A program made the position numbers and the translations under genes. Of a stretch of 11,104 nucleotides of DNA, positions 1 through 7,532 are shown piece after piece. Each line of letters starts with the position of its first letter. Within the stretch, counting starts at the first letter, position 1. Source of the stretch: Holosporales bacterium (GTDB lineage Bacteria; Pseudomonadota; Alphaproteobacteria; BNTO01); NCBI GenBank assembly GCA_031265645.1, contig JAISCJ010000115.1, forward strand, positions 1 to 11,104, given 5' to 3'. A model generated the notes under the pieces. The model saw only the letters and a program-made list of their open reading frames with translations. It made no database searches and had not been told where the DNA came from.

Positions 1-673
1 TGAAGCTCTTGGAGAAGAAGCTGGATTTCGGTCCATCACATTGAAAATATCAGGGAATCAGGCCTATGGCTGGTTAAAAACGGAAAATGGCGTGCATCGG
101 CTTGTTCGCATATCACCGTTCGACGCAAACGCGCGCAGGCACACAAGCTTTGCTTCCGTGTTCACGTATCCTGAAACGGATGATTCTGTCAACATTGTAA
201 TTGAAGATAAAGACTTGAAAGTTGACACGTATAGGGCCTCTGGTGCCGGAGGACAGCATGTAAATAAAACGGATAGCGCTATTCGCATAACACACACTCC
301 TACCGGAATTGTGGTCTCATGTCAGATCGATAGATCGCAGCATCGAAATCGAGCTATGGCGCTAGATATGTTGAGGTCACGCCTATACGAACTTGAGCTG
401 CGAAAAAAACAGGCTGACTTAGATAAGGCCGCCGCGGAAAAGGCGGACATTGCTTGGGGGAATCAAATCCGCTCATATGTGCTTCAGCCTTATCAGTTGG
501 TGAAAGATGCGCGTACGGGAGTCGAAGTTGGAAACGCCGCCTCCGTGTTAGACGGTGCAATCGATGCGTTTCTAGAAGCTGCTCTCGCTAGGAAAGTTGC
601 CAATGCAAATTCCTCGGAGGATGATATCATCCCAGATCGCATATTATACCAAAACCCATTAATAAGCTGTTAA
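1..673 (+). CDS. prfB: Peptide chain release factor 2 (RF2), 5'-truncated by window edge
   Basis: Class I release factor that recognises UGA and UAA in the ribosomal A site and triggers hydrolysis of peptidyl-tRNA. The frame is already open at base 2, so the gene begins outside the window; 223 residues are visible, against roughly 365 in full-length RF2. The N-terminal domain and any programmed frameshift site are therefore not seen. The SPF tripeptide anticodon of RF2 (RF1 has PxT) is encoded at 113-121. The catalytic GGQ loop is at 248-256 within [10 protein letters not shown]. The conserved block ending [20 protein letters not shown] follows. The C-terminus goes about 25 residues past the usual RF2 end (FLEAAL...), finishing QNPLISC. 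No intrinsic terminator is visible after the TAA stop; the next gene, pth, is convergent. Identification as RF2 is very secure. Confidence 0.97.
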   Translation, partial: EALGEEAGFRSITLKISGNQAYGWLKTENGVHRLVRISPFDANARRHTSFASVFTYPETDDSVNIVIEDKDLKVDTYRASGAGGQHVNKTDSAIRITHTPTGIVVSCQIDRSQHRNRAMALDMLRSRLYELELRKKQADLDKAAAEKADIAWGNQIRSYVLQPYQLVKDARTGVEVGNAASVLDGAIDAFLEAALARKVANANSSEDDIIPDRILYQNPLISC

Positions 674-674
674 A

Positions 675-686
675 TGAACATGTTCA
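675..686. repeat. 12-bp perfect palindrome just after prfB
   Basis: TGAACATGTTCA is a perfect dyad that starts one base after the prfB stop codon. An 8-bp palindrome, ACCTAGGT, lies at 702-709. There is no T-run after either, so they are not intrinsic terminators. The 12-mer could be a protein binding site or chance; no function is assigned. Confidence 0.4.
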
Positions 687-738
687 AGCTGAGCTCTAAG
701 GACCTAGGTTAAAGATATGACTTTTTCCGATTAGGTAT

Positions 739-744
739 AATGCG
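739..744 (+). promoter_or_regulatory. Isolated TATAAT, possible -10 element
   Basis: A perfect TATAAT consensus sits in the gap between prfB and the convergent pth. No acceptable -35 hexamer lies 16-18 bases upstream (the sequence there is near AGATAT). Downstream there is no reading frame of note before the 3' end of pth, so if it is active it would make a short RNA or a transcript antisense to pth. It may be chance in AT-rich DNA. Confidence 0.2.
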
Positions 745-812
745 ACATCTCAATCTCAGGAAACGTATGCATAGCAACGCGTTTGCGAAGGGCTAACGAA
801 ATAGTGTTTCAA

Positions 813-1346
813 CTAATCAAAAACAGTCTGAGGCAACGTCATAATCGCTGCGTCGATTGCGTTTGTTAGTAATGTTTGTTCGCTTCTTGAAAATTCAGAT
901 AACACGTAAGCACGAACCATATCTTTATCTGCTGGGCGACCGATCCCGATTCGCAAGCGCCGATATTCGTCAGAGCTAACCAACTGATGAATGCTTCGTA
1001 GCCCATTATGCCCGCCGTGGCTTCCCTGACGCTTGATTTTAATTTGACCAATCGAAACATCAAGATCATCGTGAGCTACGATTAAGTTATGCACTGTTAG
1101 CTTAAAATAATTCAGCACGCTTATAACTGAGCGTCCTGATAGATTCATCATCGTTTGTGGTTTTAATAGGATCAGCGCGCCTAACTTCCCGTCTTGGCAA
1201 GCCGAAACCACACCTTCGAATTGAGATTTCCAGCTGGTTATTCCAAGCGAATCCGCCAATCTATCAACAAAGCAGAACCCCGCGTTATGACGGGTATTTT
1301 TGAAATTATCTCCCGGATTTCCGAGCCCAACTAGCAATGTTGCCAC
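813..1346 (-). CDS. pth: Peptidyl-tRNA hydrolase
   Basis: Cytoplasmic esterase that releases tRNA from prematurely dropped peptidyl-tRNAs so it can be recharged. The proposed product is 177 aa, starting at GTG (1344-1346) with MATLLVGLGNPG. A GGAG ribosome binding site lies 10 bases upstream at 1357-1360. With this start the catalytic and binding residues fall at His20 (NTRHNAG), Asn68 (MMNLSG), Asp93 (AHDDLD) and Asn114 (GGHNG), the same numbers as in the Escherichia coli enzyme, which strongly supports the start. The frame stays open upstream to 1472, but that extension has no Pth homology. The protein is a little shorter than the usual ~190 aa because of a short C-terminus (ends LPQTVFD). 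It lies downstream of rpmG on the same strand, so it may share the rpmG transcript. No separate promoter was recognised. Confidence 0.96.
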   Translation of the reverse strand: MATLLVGLGNPGDNFKNTRHNAGFCFVDRLADSLGITSWKSQFEGVVSACQDGKLGALILLKPQTMMNLSGRSVISVLNYFKLTVHNLIVAHDDLDVSIGQIKIKRQGSHGGHNGLRSIHQLVSSDEYRRLRIGIGRPADKDMVRAYVLSEFSRSEQTLLTNAIDAAIMTLPQTVFD

Positions 1347-1356
1347 TGCGATACAT

Positions 1357-1360
1357 CTCC
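1357..1360 (-). promoter_or_regulatory. Ribosome binding site of pth (decides GTG start)
   Basis: GGAG on the minus strand, 10 bases before the GTG at 1346. It supports that start over the ATG at 1472, the upstream end of the open frame. Confidence 0.6.
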
Positions 1361-1468
1361 AAAAAACACCTAACCATATTGGCGCGCTCCCCCTCAGAAC
1401 TTTTCCATTCGAAAAATTCAATAAAAACTGAGCTTGGGCTAAATGGATTGCACATATCCCATCTGAAC

Positions 1469-1521
1469 ACACAGGATAAAATCCTTTACGTTAGGGTTTT
1501 GTTCCTGAAAGAATCCTGTGT
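1469..1521 (-). promoter_or_regulatory. Inverted repeat with competing hairpins between rpmG and pth
   Basis: A perfect 9-bp inverted repeat: ACACAGGAT at 1469-1477 and ATCCTGTGT at 1513-1521, separated by 35 bases. A second ATCCT at 1481-1485 can pair with the same AGGAT to form a 5-bp stem with a 3-base loop. On the minus-strand transcript the downstream ATCCTGTGT could therefore pair either with the distant ACACAGGAT or with the adjacent AGGAT. This lies after the rpmG stop and 123 bases before the pth start. It could be an attenuator-like or processing element; no T-run makes it a classical terminator. Function is inferred only from pairing potential. Confidence 0.4.
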
Positions 1522-1545
1522 TTCATATGGAAGCCCTAGAGCAGG

Positions 1546-1713
1546 CTATTTTATTTTCGCTTCCTTGAACAAAACGTGCTTTCTTGCAACAGGGTCGTAC
1601 TTTTTTAATTCTAATTTTTCCGGCTTTTTTCTCGGATTTTTCGAGCGAACGACGAAATATCCCGTTCCTGCACTACTGATCAACCGGATCAACACACTCG
1701 CTGTCTTCGCCAT
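1546..1713 (-). CDS. rpmG: 50S ribosomal protein L33
   Basis: Small protein of the large ribosomal subunit near the E site. The product is 55 aa, the usual length, starting MAKTASV and ending [10 protein letters not shown]. The family core SSAGTGYF...[17 protein letters not shown] is clear. It has none of the CxxC zinc ligands, so it is the zinc-independent (C-minus) form of L33. The ATG at 1711-1713 is preceded by a GGAGG site at 1720-1724 with 6 bases between, which selects it over the in-frame ATG 18 bases upstream. A sigma70-like promoter lies at 1785-1813. pth follows about 200 bases downstream on the same strand. Confidence 0.97.
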   Translation of the reverse strand: MAKTASVLIRLISSAGTGYFVVRSKNPRKKPEKLELKKYDPVARKHVLFKEAKIK

Positions 1714-1719
1714 GAAAAA

Positions 1720-1724
1720 CCTCC
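1720..1724 (-). promoter_or_regulatory. Ribosome binding site of rpmG
   Basis: GGAGG on the minus strand, 6 bases before the ATG at 1713. It fixes the start and contrasts with the poor sites in front of mutS and pal. Confidence 0.75.
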
Positions 1725-1784
1725 ACCACACTTTGTTATCAGTACATCACCCGTGCACTGCACCAGAACGTTCTTAACACCACC

Positions 1785-1813
1785 ATTCTACACGAAATAA
1801 AGCCTACTCCCAA
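1785..1813 (-). promoter_or_regulatory. Sigma70-type promoter of rpmG
   Basis: On the minus strand a -35 TTGGGA (1808-1813) and a -10 TAGAAT (1785-1790) are separated by exactly 17 bases. Transcription would begin near 1778, giving a leader of about 65 bases before the rpmG ATG. It probably also drives pth. Confidence 0.6.
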
Positions 1814-1830
1814 CCGTAAAAACTTTTTTT

Positions 1831-1940
1831 GCTTCGTCGCTTCGAGGCTCCTGGCACCAACTCTTTTTACGATGGGGGCTACACACACGTGTTTATTGAC
1901 GCCCCAGTCTACTAGAACGCGTTAAAACCTATGCCAGGTT
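1831..1940. other. Cluster of small inverted repeats between the 442-aa gene and rpmG
   Basis: Three stems lie in this non-coding stretch. GCTTCG (1831-1836) pairs with CGAGGC (1843-1848) with one G-T pair. TGGGGGC (1873-1879) pairs with GCCCCA (1901-1906) with one bulged G. AACCT (1926-1930) pairs with AGGTT (1936-1940). None is followed by a clear T-run in either direction, so they are not convincing intrinsic terminators, although the last lies where the transcript of the minus-strand gene ending at 1997 should stop. No tRNA cloverleaf could be built here. Confidence 0.35.
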
Positions 1941-1996
1941 GGCGTAAAAACATGTATTTGTCAATAAATGCGTCCCTATTATCAAAGTATTAAGGT

Positions 1997-3325
1997 TCAA
2001 TCAGCAAATATCGCTTTCTTTTGTAAAAACACACTTTCGTACTTCAATGTTCGTGGAAGGAAATAATTATCATTTGTTGAAAAGTATTTAGTCTCTGTTT
2101 CTCTGTAATTCTCAAAAGCGTAAATGATATTAAAAACACTATCCCCTCCTATATTCGAAGGTAGGTTACTGAGCACTCCTTGTAGCTTATTTATTAAATT
2201 TTGGTCTTGCGAAAACGCACGTAGTCTAGAATAAGAGCTATTCAACTCTTGGAACGTAGGGATTCGCTCGTTGAGAGTACTAACATAAGACTCAGGATTG
2301 CATATATCACCATTCAAGACATCTTCAATATCTCCCAGCAAAGCACAAAACTGACCAAGCTGCAGGCAAAACTCATCTATATCCGAACCAACTAAACTCG
2401 AGTCTGCTTGGATAAGGTTTAAAGCACTTAGATATACAGGACTAGCTGTTTCACACAAATGAATAAGAGTGGCTTTTAAACTTTCCTTTAAGGATACGAT
2501 GATTTGCGCCATACAGTCCGTTTGTTGTCTAGATGAAATCCAAAGATTCAACTCTGACAAAGGCATATCATTTAAAACACATGCACATGGATGAGTCCAT
2601 GAATGAAGAGGAACGGAATTCTCCTCGCTCTTTCCATAGTCACCTGCATGGTCCATGCCTGGCTTAGAAAAATGCATAGATTGCACACCTTGTTTTAAAT
2701 AAAACAAATTAAGTAAATTTAGCCTTTCTTCGACAGTGGTGTTTAAAAACGCAAGTTTTTTAGTTGCTAATAATGCGCCATCTTTCATTATTTTGTGCAA
2801 GACTATGGATGTTTCATTCAAACCGACATCCATTTTTGTAAAAACACTGTAGGCTTGGTCGTTGGCTATGCAACCGATATCGTCAACAATGTAATCAAAC
2901 AGGCCAACGGGAAAAAGCTTGGGATTATTGTCAAAGATTCTCTTTAGATCTGCTAGCGTTCCTTTTATTCTAACTTTTCCTTGGTCTGCTGAACAGGCTG
3001 GATCAAAAAAAACCCATTTTGGACTGGCGAATCTGTTTCCACTTGAAAAACCAGAGCCAGTGTCTCCAATAACTAAGTATACTTCATGAGAAGGATTAAG
3101 GAGATTGTTTTTTATTTTTTCTATTTCATCTTTAAATTTTTGAATATCGTTCGGTGTTACATTGTTCGTTAAATCAAGAACACAACCATCTGCAGACTCT
3201 TCTTCGTCCGACACGGGATTAGCTGCCGGCGAAACTCCTTCGCTTGACGCGCCCAACATGTTTTCACTCAAGCAAAATGTAAAAATCACTGTTAATAGTG
3301 ATTTAAATAAATTTGTACACTTCAT
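1997..3325 (-). CDS. Exported protein of unknown function with methyltransferase-like N-terminal half
   Basis: I do not recognise this 442-aa protein. The start at 3325 gives a classic Sec signal peptide: a basic n-region (MKCTNLFK), a hydrophobic stretch to about residue 20 and a likely cleavage after LGA near residue 26. The upstream ATG at 3376 gives no better start, and neither has a strong ribosome binding site. Residues 27-70 are acidic and polar. Residues 83-92 (YLVIGDTGSG) resemble motif I of Rossmann methyltransferases. KWVFFDP (103-109) would end strand 2 with an acidic residue, FDYIVDD (143-149) fits motif IV, and MKDGALLATKKLAF (180-193) fits the next strand. Beyond residue 220 it is helical, with scattered cysteines and no recognised domain. 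A secreted effector or a periplasmic enzyme is possible; the fold call is inference. It is divergent from gapR. Confidence 0.75.
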   Translation of the reverse strand: MKCTNLFKSLLTVIFTFCLSENMLGASSEGVSPAANPVSDEEESADGCVLDLTNNVTPNDIQKFKDEIEKIKNNLLNPSHEVYLVIGDTGSGFSSGNRFASPKWVFFDPACSADQGKVRIKGTLADLKRIFDNNPKLFPVGLFDYIVDDIGCIANDQAYSVFTKMDVGLNETSIVLHKIMKDGALLATKKLAFLNTTVEERLNLLNLFYLKQGVQSMHFSKPGMDHAGDYGKSEENSVPLHSWTHPCACVLNDMPLSELNLWISSRQQTDCMAQIIVSLKESLKATLIHLCETASPVYLSALNLIQADSSLVGSDIDEFCLQLGQFCALLGDIEDVLNGDICNPESYVSTLNERIPTFQELNSSYSRLRAFSQDQNLINKLQGVLSNLPSNIGGDSVFNIIYAFENYRETETKYFSTNDNYFLPRTLKYESVFLQKKAIFAD

Positions 3326-3508
3326 TGCGCCTATTCCCAAAAAGATTAACGATCCTTGTCGTAGAGTAACGTACATTTGGTTAACATTTTGTTAATAAGC
3401 TGCGACTTCATCAATGGATGAGATATTTTTACTTCTTGCAAAAGGAGCCCCTGAGAAAATCTATTCACCGCTGAACCTTTTTCATGGTACATGAATCAAT
3501 TGGTCAGT

Positions 3509-3514
3509 TATAAT
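3509..3514 (+). promoter_or_regulatory. Possible -10 element for gapR-mutS
   Basis: TATAAT 33 bases before the gapR start. No good -35 was found at the right distance (GTACAT or similar), so this is only a candidate. It is the best match in the divergent gap 3326-3547; the rest of that gap holds only a small TTAAC/GTTAA dyad around 3380. Confidence 0.3.
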
Positions 3515-3547
3515 CAACGCGAATGAAAATATAACAGGGCAACGTGC

Positions 3548-3814
3548 ATGGATAACTCAGACAATAAAATGAATGCGGACATTAGTGGAATTTCCCCAGA
3601 TGAGCTGAAGTCTTTTGTACAACGCATTGAAAAGCTTGAAGAAGAAAAAGCTACAGTGTGTGGGTATATTCGCGACTTGTACGCGGAAGCAAAAGCCAGC
3701 GGTTTCGATCCGAAGATTATGAAAAAAGTGTTGAAAATCCGGCAAATGAAATATGAGGACGTGTTGGAAGAAGAAGAGCTTGTCGAAATATATATGCAAG
3801 CGTTAAAAAATTAG
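3548..3814 (+). CDS. gapR: GapR-like nucleoid-associated protein (DUF2312)
   Basis: DNA-binding protein of the family whose Caulobacter member clamps overtwisted DNA ahead of replication and transcription and stimulates topoisomerases. The product is 88 aa, close to the family's ~89. After a short polar tail comes the coiled-coil helix LKSFVQRIEKLEEEKATV, then the family signature IRDLYAEAKASGFDPKIMKK and the basic stretch VLKIRQMKYED, with an acidic C-terminal helix ending YMQALKN. The ATG at 3548 has a weak AGGG nine bases upstream; an internal ATG at residue 8 has nothing. mutS starts 18 bases after the stop on the same strand, so the two probably form one transcript. The family is essentially alphaproteobacterial, which guides the taxonomic guess. 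Confidence 0.9.
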   Translation: MDNSDNKMNADISGISPDELKSFVQRIEKLEEEKATVCGYIRDLYAEAKASGFDPKIMKKVLKIRQMKYEDVLEEEELVEIYMQALKN

Positions 3815-3832
3815 CATTCTCGTTGTGTTCTC

Positions 3833-6316
3833 ATGGAAGAAAAATCCCTTAGCCCTACAATGCAACAATATGTTGCAATTAAAAAGCAGCACCCGGATAG
3901 TCTGCTGTTTTATCGTTTGGGCGACTTTTTCGAGCTTTTCTTTGATGACGCTGTAACGGCTTCACGCGAGCTCGATATTGCATTGACAACACGCGGCAAG
4001 CAAGGAGGAGTAGACGTCCCAATGTGTGGCGTCCCTGTGCATGCGTACGAGTTGTATTTGGCAAAGCTAATTCAAAAAGGCTACCGCGTCGTCGTCTGTG
4101 ATCAGATTGAAACGCCCGAAGAAGCGAAGTTGCGCGGAGCCAGAGGTCCGTTAGCGAGAAGCGTAACGCGAATTGTAACTAGCGGGACTTTGACAGAAGA
4201 AGGCATGCTGTCTGGAGATAATAATTATATTGTTGCCATATATATAATGGGCAAGAATGCAGCAGTCGCCGTCGCAGACGTTTCTACCGGCTTTTTTGGA
4301 TTGGAAGAGACAACGGTCAACAATATCGACGATGTTATTGCTCGTTGGGCTCCGTCTGAAATTATTTTATCCGATGCAATTTTTGCTAAACTACAAACGG
4401 TATTGGAACCCTGGAAAAAGAAATTAACGATAGTTCCAGATGCTAAGTACAAAAACTTGAATGCAAAATATTTACTGGCATCTGTTTATAATGTGCAAAC
4501 GTTGGACATATTTGGCGATATTCCATACCACGAATTGCAAGCAGCTGGAGTGTTAGTCGATTACGTAGTTTCAACGCAGTGCTGCAAAAGCTTGTCGTTG
4601 TCTGCTCCAAAGTTAATTCACTCGAAAGAATTTTTGTCGATAGATATGGCAACGCGTCGAAACTTAGAGCTAACATCGTCTGTTTCTGGCGAAAAAAGCA
4701 ATTCTCTTTTAGCTGTTATAAACAATGCCGAAACTGCTGCTGGGCGCCGTTTGCTGCATGCGTGGATTGCGGCTCCCCTCTTAGACATATATAAAATTGA
4801 AGAGCGCTTAAACGATGTTGAATATTTTGTTGGAAACACTCACTTGCGTATGCGCATAAGAGAGAGCCTTCGTGGCCTGCCTGACATCGAGCGCATTTTG
4901 TCTCGGCTCGCCTTAAATCGCATTAGCCCAAGAGATGTCGGCGCGCTACGAGTTGCATTGGAACGATACAGAGCAATAAAACTTCTGTGCGCCGGTAATG
5001 AGGAGTGCAAATTTTTACGAACCGCACCAGATTTTACTAATATGTTGGCGGAACTGTGCAAAGCTTTCAAAGAAGAGCTTCCCTCGCAAGCTAGAGATGG
5101 AAACTTTATTGCAGAAGGGTACGATGAGCAGCTTGACGAATTTCGTAATTTACGAACTCACGTGTCGGATAATCTGCAACAACTGCAGGCAAAATATGTT
5201 CAACAAACAGAGATTCATAATTTAAGAATCAAACGCAATAATGTGTGGGGAATATATATAGAAGTCAGTGCGTCACAGATTTCGAGGGTGCCATTTGACT
5301 TTGTTCACAGGCAAACGCTTACAAACTGCACGCGATATACGACGAGTGAGTTGATTGCGCTCGAAAAGCGGATAGAGCAAGCTGAGACGTCATATATCAA
5401 CAAAGAGATTGAAATATTTGAACAATTTGTTGCAAAAATATTAACGGTTCGAGATCTCCTTTCTACCGTGTCAAAAGAGCTTGCGTACCTTGACGTTGTT
5501 TCAGGCTCAGCAGAGCTTGCAATCGCAAACAAATATGTTCGCCCGCAATTTTCTACAAAGCCAGAGCTCAGCATCGTCGCAGGACGGCATCCCGTGGTAG
5601 AGCAATCTTTTAAAAATAAAGAAGAATACTTCGCGCCGAATGATTGCGACCTGAACCATGACAGTCGACGCTTTTTGCTTGTAACTGGGCCAAATATGGC
5701 GGGAAAAAGTACGTATTTACGCCAAAACGCCTTGATCGTAATCATGGCTCAAATGGGGTTGTTTGTACCTGCGGACAGCGCGATTATTGGGATTGTTGAT
5801 AAAATTTTCAGCCGGATCGGGGCTTCTGATGACTTGGCGTCAGGGCGGTCTACTTTTATGGTGGAAATGATTGAAACCGCGGCTATCCTCCACCAAGCCA
5901 CGGATCGATCTTTAGTAATATTAGACGAAATTGGACGGGGGACTGCTACGTATGATGGCTTGTCGATTGCATGGTCCGTCAGCGAATATTTGTATCTCAC
6001 AGTCCAGTGCCGCACACTTTTTGCTACGCATTATCATGAGTTGACCAAGCTGTCCGAGGCTTTTGACGGCGTCGTTCCAGTTTCCGCAGCAACACACGAA
6101 TGGGAAAATAAGATTGTGTTTCAGCACAAAATTGTAGACGGCTGCGCACAAAAATCGTATGGAATTCACGTCGCTCAACTTGCAGGCTTACCAAAGAACG
6201 TGATTCTCCGAGCGACTGAATTGCTGCATGCATTTGAAACAGAAATAAATGTAAAGCCCAAGACGGAAAAAGTCATTCGGCAGCACATTAGCAAGCTACA
6301 GAAGGAGCTATTTTAG
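3833..6316 (+). CDS. mutS: DNA mismatch repair ATPase MutS
   Basis: Recognises base mismatches and small loops and starts mismatch repair with MutL. The 827-aa product has all MutS domains. The N-terminal mismatch-binding domain carries the Phe-x-Glu motif at Phe32-Phe33-Glu34 (GDFFELF). The connector, lever and clamp domains follow. The ATPase has Walker A GPNMAGKST at 619-627, Walker B LVILDEIGRG with Asp698-Glu699, and FATHYHEL. It is shorter than E. coli MutS (853 aa): the C-terminal tetramerisation region is largely absent, and the chain ends in QKELF (823-827), which fits a sliding-clamp binding peptide. No Shine-Dalgarno precedes the ATG, so translation may depend on gapR 18 bases upstream. 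The stop overlaps the convergent mltG stop by 9 bp. mutL is not in the window. Confidence 0.98.
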   Translation: MEEKSLSPTMQQYVAIKKQHPDSLLFYRLGDFFELFFDDAVTASRELDIALTTRGKQGGVDVPMCGVPVHAYELYLAKLIQKGYRVVVCDQIETPEEAKLRGARGPLARSVTRIVTSGTLTEEGMLSGDNNYIVAIYIMGKNAAVAVADVSTGFFGLEETTVNNIDDVIARWAPSEIILSDAIFAKLQTVLEPWKKKLTIVPDAKYKNLNAKYLLASVYNVQTLDIFGDIPYHELQAAGVLVDYVVSTQCCKSLSLSAPKLIHSKEFLSIDMATRRNLELTSSVSGEKSNSLLAVINNAETAAGRRLLHAWIAAPLLDIYKIEERLNDVEYFVGNTHLRMRIRESLRGLPDIERILSRLALNRISPRDVGALRVALERYRAIKLLCAGNEECKFLRTAPDFTNMLAELCKAFKEELPSQARDGNFIAEGYDEQLDEFRNLRTHVSDNLQQLQAKYVQQTEIHNLRIKRNNVWGIYIEVSASQISRVPFDFVHRQTLTNCTRYTTSELIALEKRIEQAETSYINKEIEIFEQFVAKILTVRDLLSTVSKELAYLDVVSGSAELAIANKYVRPQFSTKPELSIVAGRHPVVEQSFKNKEEYFAPNDCDLNHDSRRFLLVTGPNMAGKSTYLRQNALIVIMAQMGLFVPADSAIIGIVDKIFSRIGASDDLASGRSTFMVEMIETAAILHQATDRSLVILDEIGRGTATYDGLSIAWSVSEYLYLTVQCRTLFATHYHELTKLSEAFDGVVPVSAATHEWENKIVFQHKIVDGCAQKSYGIHVAQLAGLPKNVILRATELLHAFETEINVKPKTEKVIRQHISKLQKELF

Positions 6317-7306
6317 CAGCGTTTCCGCCTGCTTCGCGTTCTGAATTTTTCGAAATTGCTGCACAGCCCGATTATGTTCGTCCAATGTTTTGCTGAAGGT
6401 GTGTCCACCTGTGCTGTTTGCAACGAAATACACATCAGAGTCCGGAGCAGCGGCAGCAATTGCTTTTAAAGTTTCCTCACCTGGGCAACAAATCGGCGTA
6501 GGTGGAAGCCCCTTGCTTACGTAAGTGTTGTAAGGCGATTCAAATTTGCAATCTTGGCGGGTTAGTGGGCGAGGAGCAGCTCCACCGAAAACTGCATAGG
6601 CAACAGTCGGATCAGCTTGCAATTTCATATTGTGTTGCAGTCGGTATAAAAAAACGCCAGCAATTTTCTGCTTTTCGCTGGAGAGCTTTGTTTCCTTTTC
6701 GACTATCGATGCAAGGATCAGCGATTCATTGGGACTTAACCATCGGGAGCTCAACGTCCCCAAAAATTTTTTCATGCGCTCATTCAATTGTCTAAAAATC
6801 TTTTGGCGAGATGTTCCTTCTGTAAAATAATACGTACCAGGTGAAGCATATCCTTCAACTGGAAGACTGGATATCGCACCAGACAGGCATGGATTTTCCT
6901 GAAGAATTTCCTTTATGCGAAGAACTGTCACTCCTTCAGGAATTGTGACTTTGTGTATAACTACCAATCCATTTACTAATGCGTGTACAACGTTGCTAAC
7001 ATCCATGCCTTTCGAGAAAACATATTGACCCGCTTTCAATTTAGAATATACACCTGTGCGAAATGCGAAAAATATAAATCCAAATTTACTTTTGACGATG
7101 CCCTTCTTATGGAGTTCTTGGGCAATTTTGAAAATTGATGATTTTTGAGGAATTGTTACTAATATCATTGACTTAGCAGGAGTGTTTGCCGAACTAATAT
7201 AATTTGGACAACAGCGCGGACAACAGCGGTCTGCGGCAGATAGATTTGCAATCCAAAGGGTTATAAACAAACACGATTTGACAAATATACATAGCTTGAT
7301 ACGCAT
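6308..7306 (-). CDS. mltG: Endolytic murein transglycosylase MltG (YceG-like)
   Basis: Inner-membrane enzyme that cleaves nascent glycan strands and so sets their length. The product is 332 aa. A basic start (MRIKLCIFVK) leads into one hydrophobic segment at about residues 6-22, a membrane anchor or signal peptide. The LysM-like part is around 48-130 (VTIPEGVTVLRI at 120-131). The catalytic domain has the family motif ILASIVEKET (197-206) with the catalytic Glu, LQADPTVAYA (229-238), SPYNTYVSKGLPPTPI (257-272) and the closing GGHTFSKTLDEHN (300-312). An unusual CCPRCCP cluster (28-34) follows the membrane segment. The ATG at 7306 has no clear ribosome binding site. Upstream on the minus strand TATATA is present without a convincing -35. 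Its tail overlaps mutS by 9 bp. Confidence 0.95.
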   Translation of the reverse strand: MRIKLCIFVKSCLFITLWIANLSAADRCCPRCCPNYISSANTPAKSMILVTIPQKSSIFKIAQELHKKGIVKSKFGFIFFAFRTGVYSKLKAGQYVFSKGMDVSNVVHALVNGLVVIHKVTIPEGVTVLRIKEILQENPCLSGAISSLPVEGYASPGTYYFTEGTSRQKIFRQLNERMKKFLGTLSSRWLSPNESLILASIVEKETKLSSEKQKIAGVFLYRLQHNMKLQADPTVAYAVFGGAAPRPLTRQDCKFESPYNTYVSKGLPPTPICCPGEETLKAIAAAAPDSDVYFVANSTGGHTFSKTLDEHNRAVQQFRKIQNAKQAETLLK

Positions 7307-7532
7307 GAATTTTTGCTATTGCTCTTTTTCTCTTAAACACAAGTTTTCCTTATATAGGCACGCATTGCAAGCCAATTGACTTTTTGCTTTTCTGTTCCAC
7401 ACGAAAGTTTCGATTGTTGTACGTTTGTTTTTTTTGCATTTTTAGAGGCATTCGCGAAAAAATTAATGATTTGTTTGGGATTTTGTGATTACTATCGTGG
7501 TAGTGGATGTGAAAACTCTAATGGTTATTTTT

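Noticed and set aside
1347..1472. Upstream extension of the pth frame
   Set aside because: The residues do not resemble Pth; the GTG at 1346 has a GGAG site and gives exact family numbering of all four key residues.
1337..1777. Plus-strand open frame of 146 codons across the pth start and rpmG
   Set aside because: It is antisense to rpmG, whose identity, ribosome binding site and promoter are clear; it has no homology or start signal.
1831..1848. GCTTCG/CGAGGC hairpin as an intrinsic terminator or the end of a tRNA
   Set aside because: The T-run precedes it rather than follows it on the plus strand, and A residues follow on the minus strand. No acceptor, D or anticodon arms can be found for a tRNA.
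5305..5745. Minus-strand open frame inside mutS
   Set aside because: It is a shadow of the mutS coding sequence without any recognisable family or start signal.
7485..7532. N-terminal extension of pal from GTG 7485
   Set aside because: It would put about 16 extra residues before a standard lipoprotein signal; no ribosome binding site supports it.
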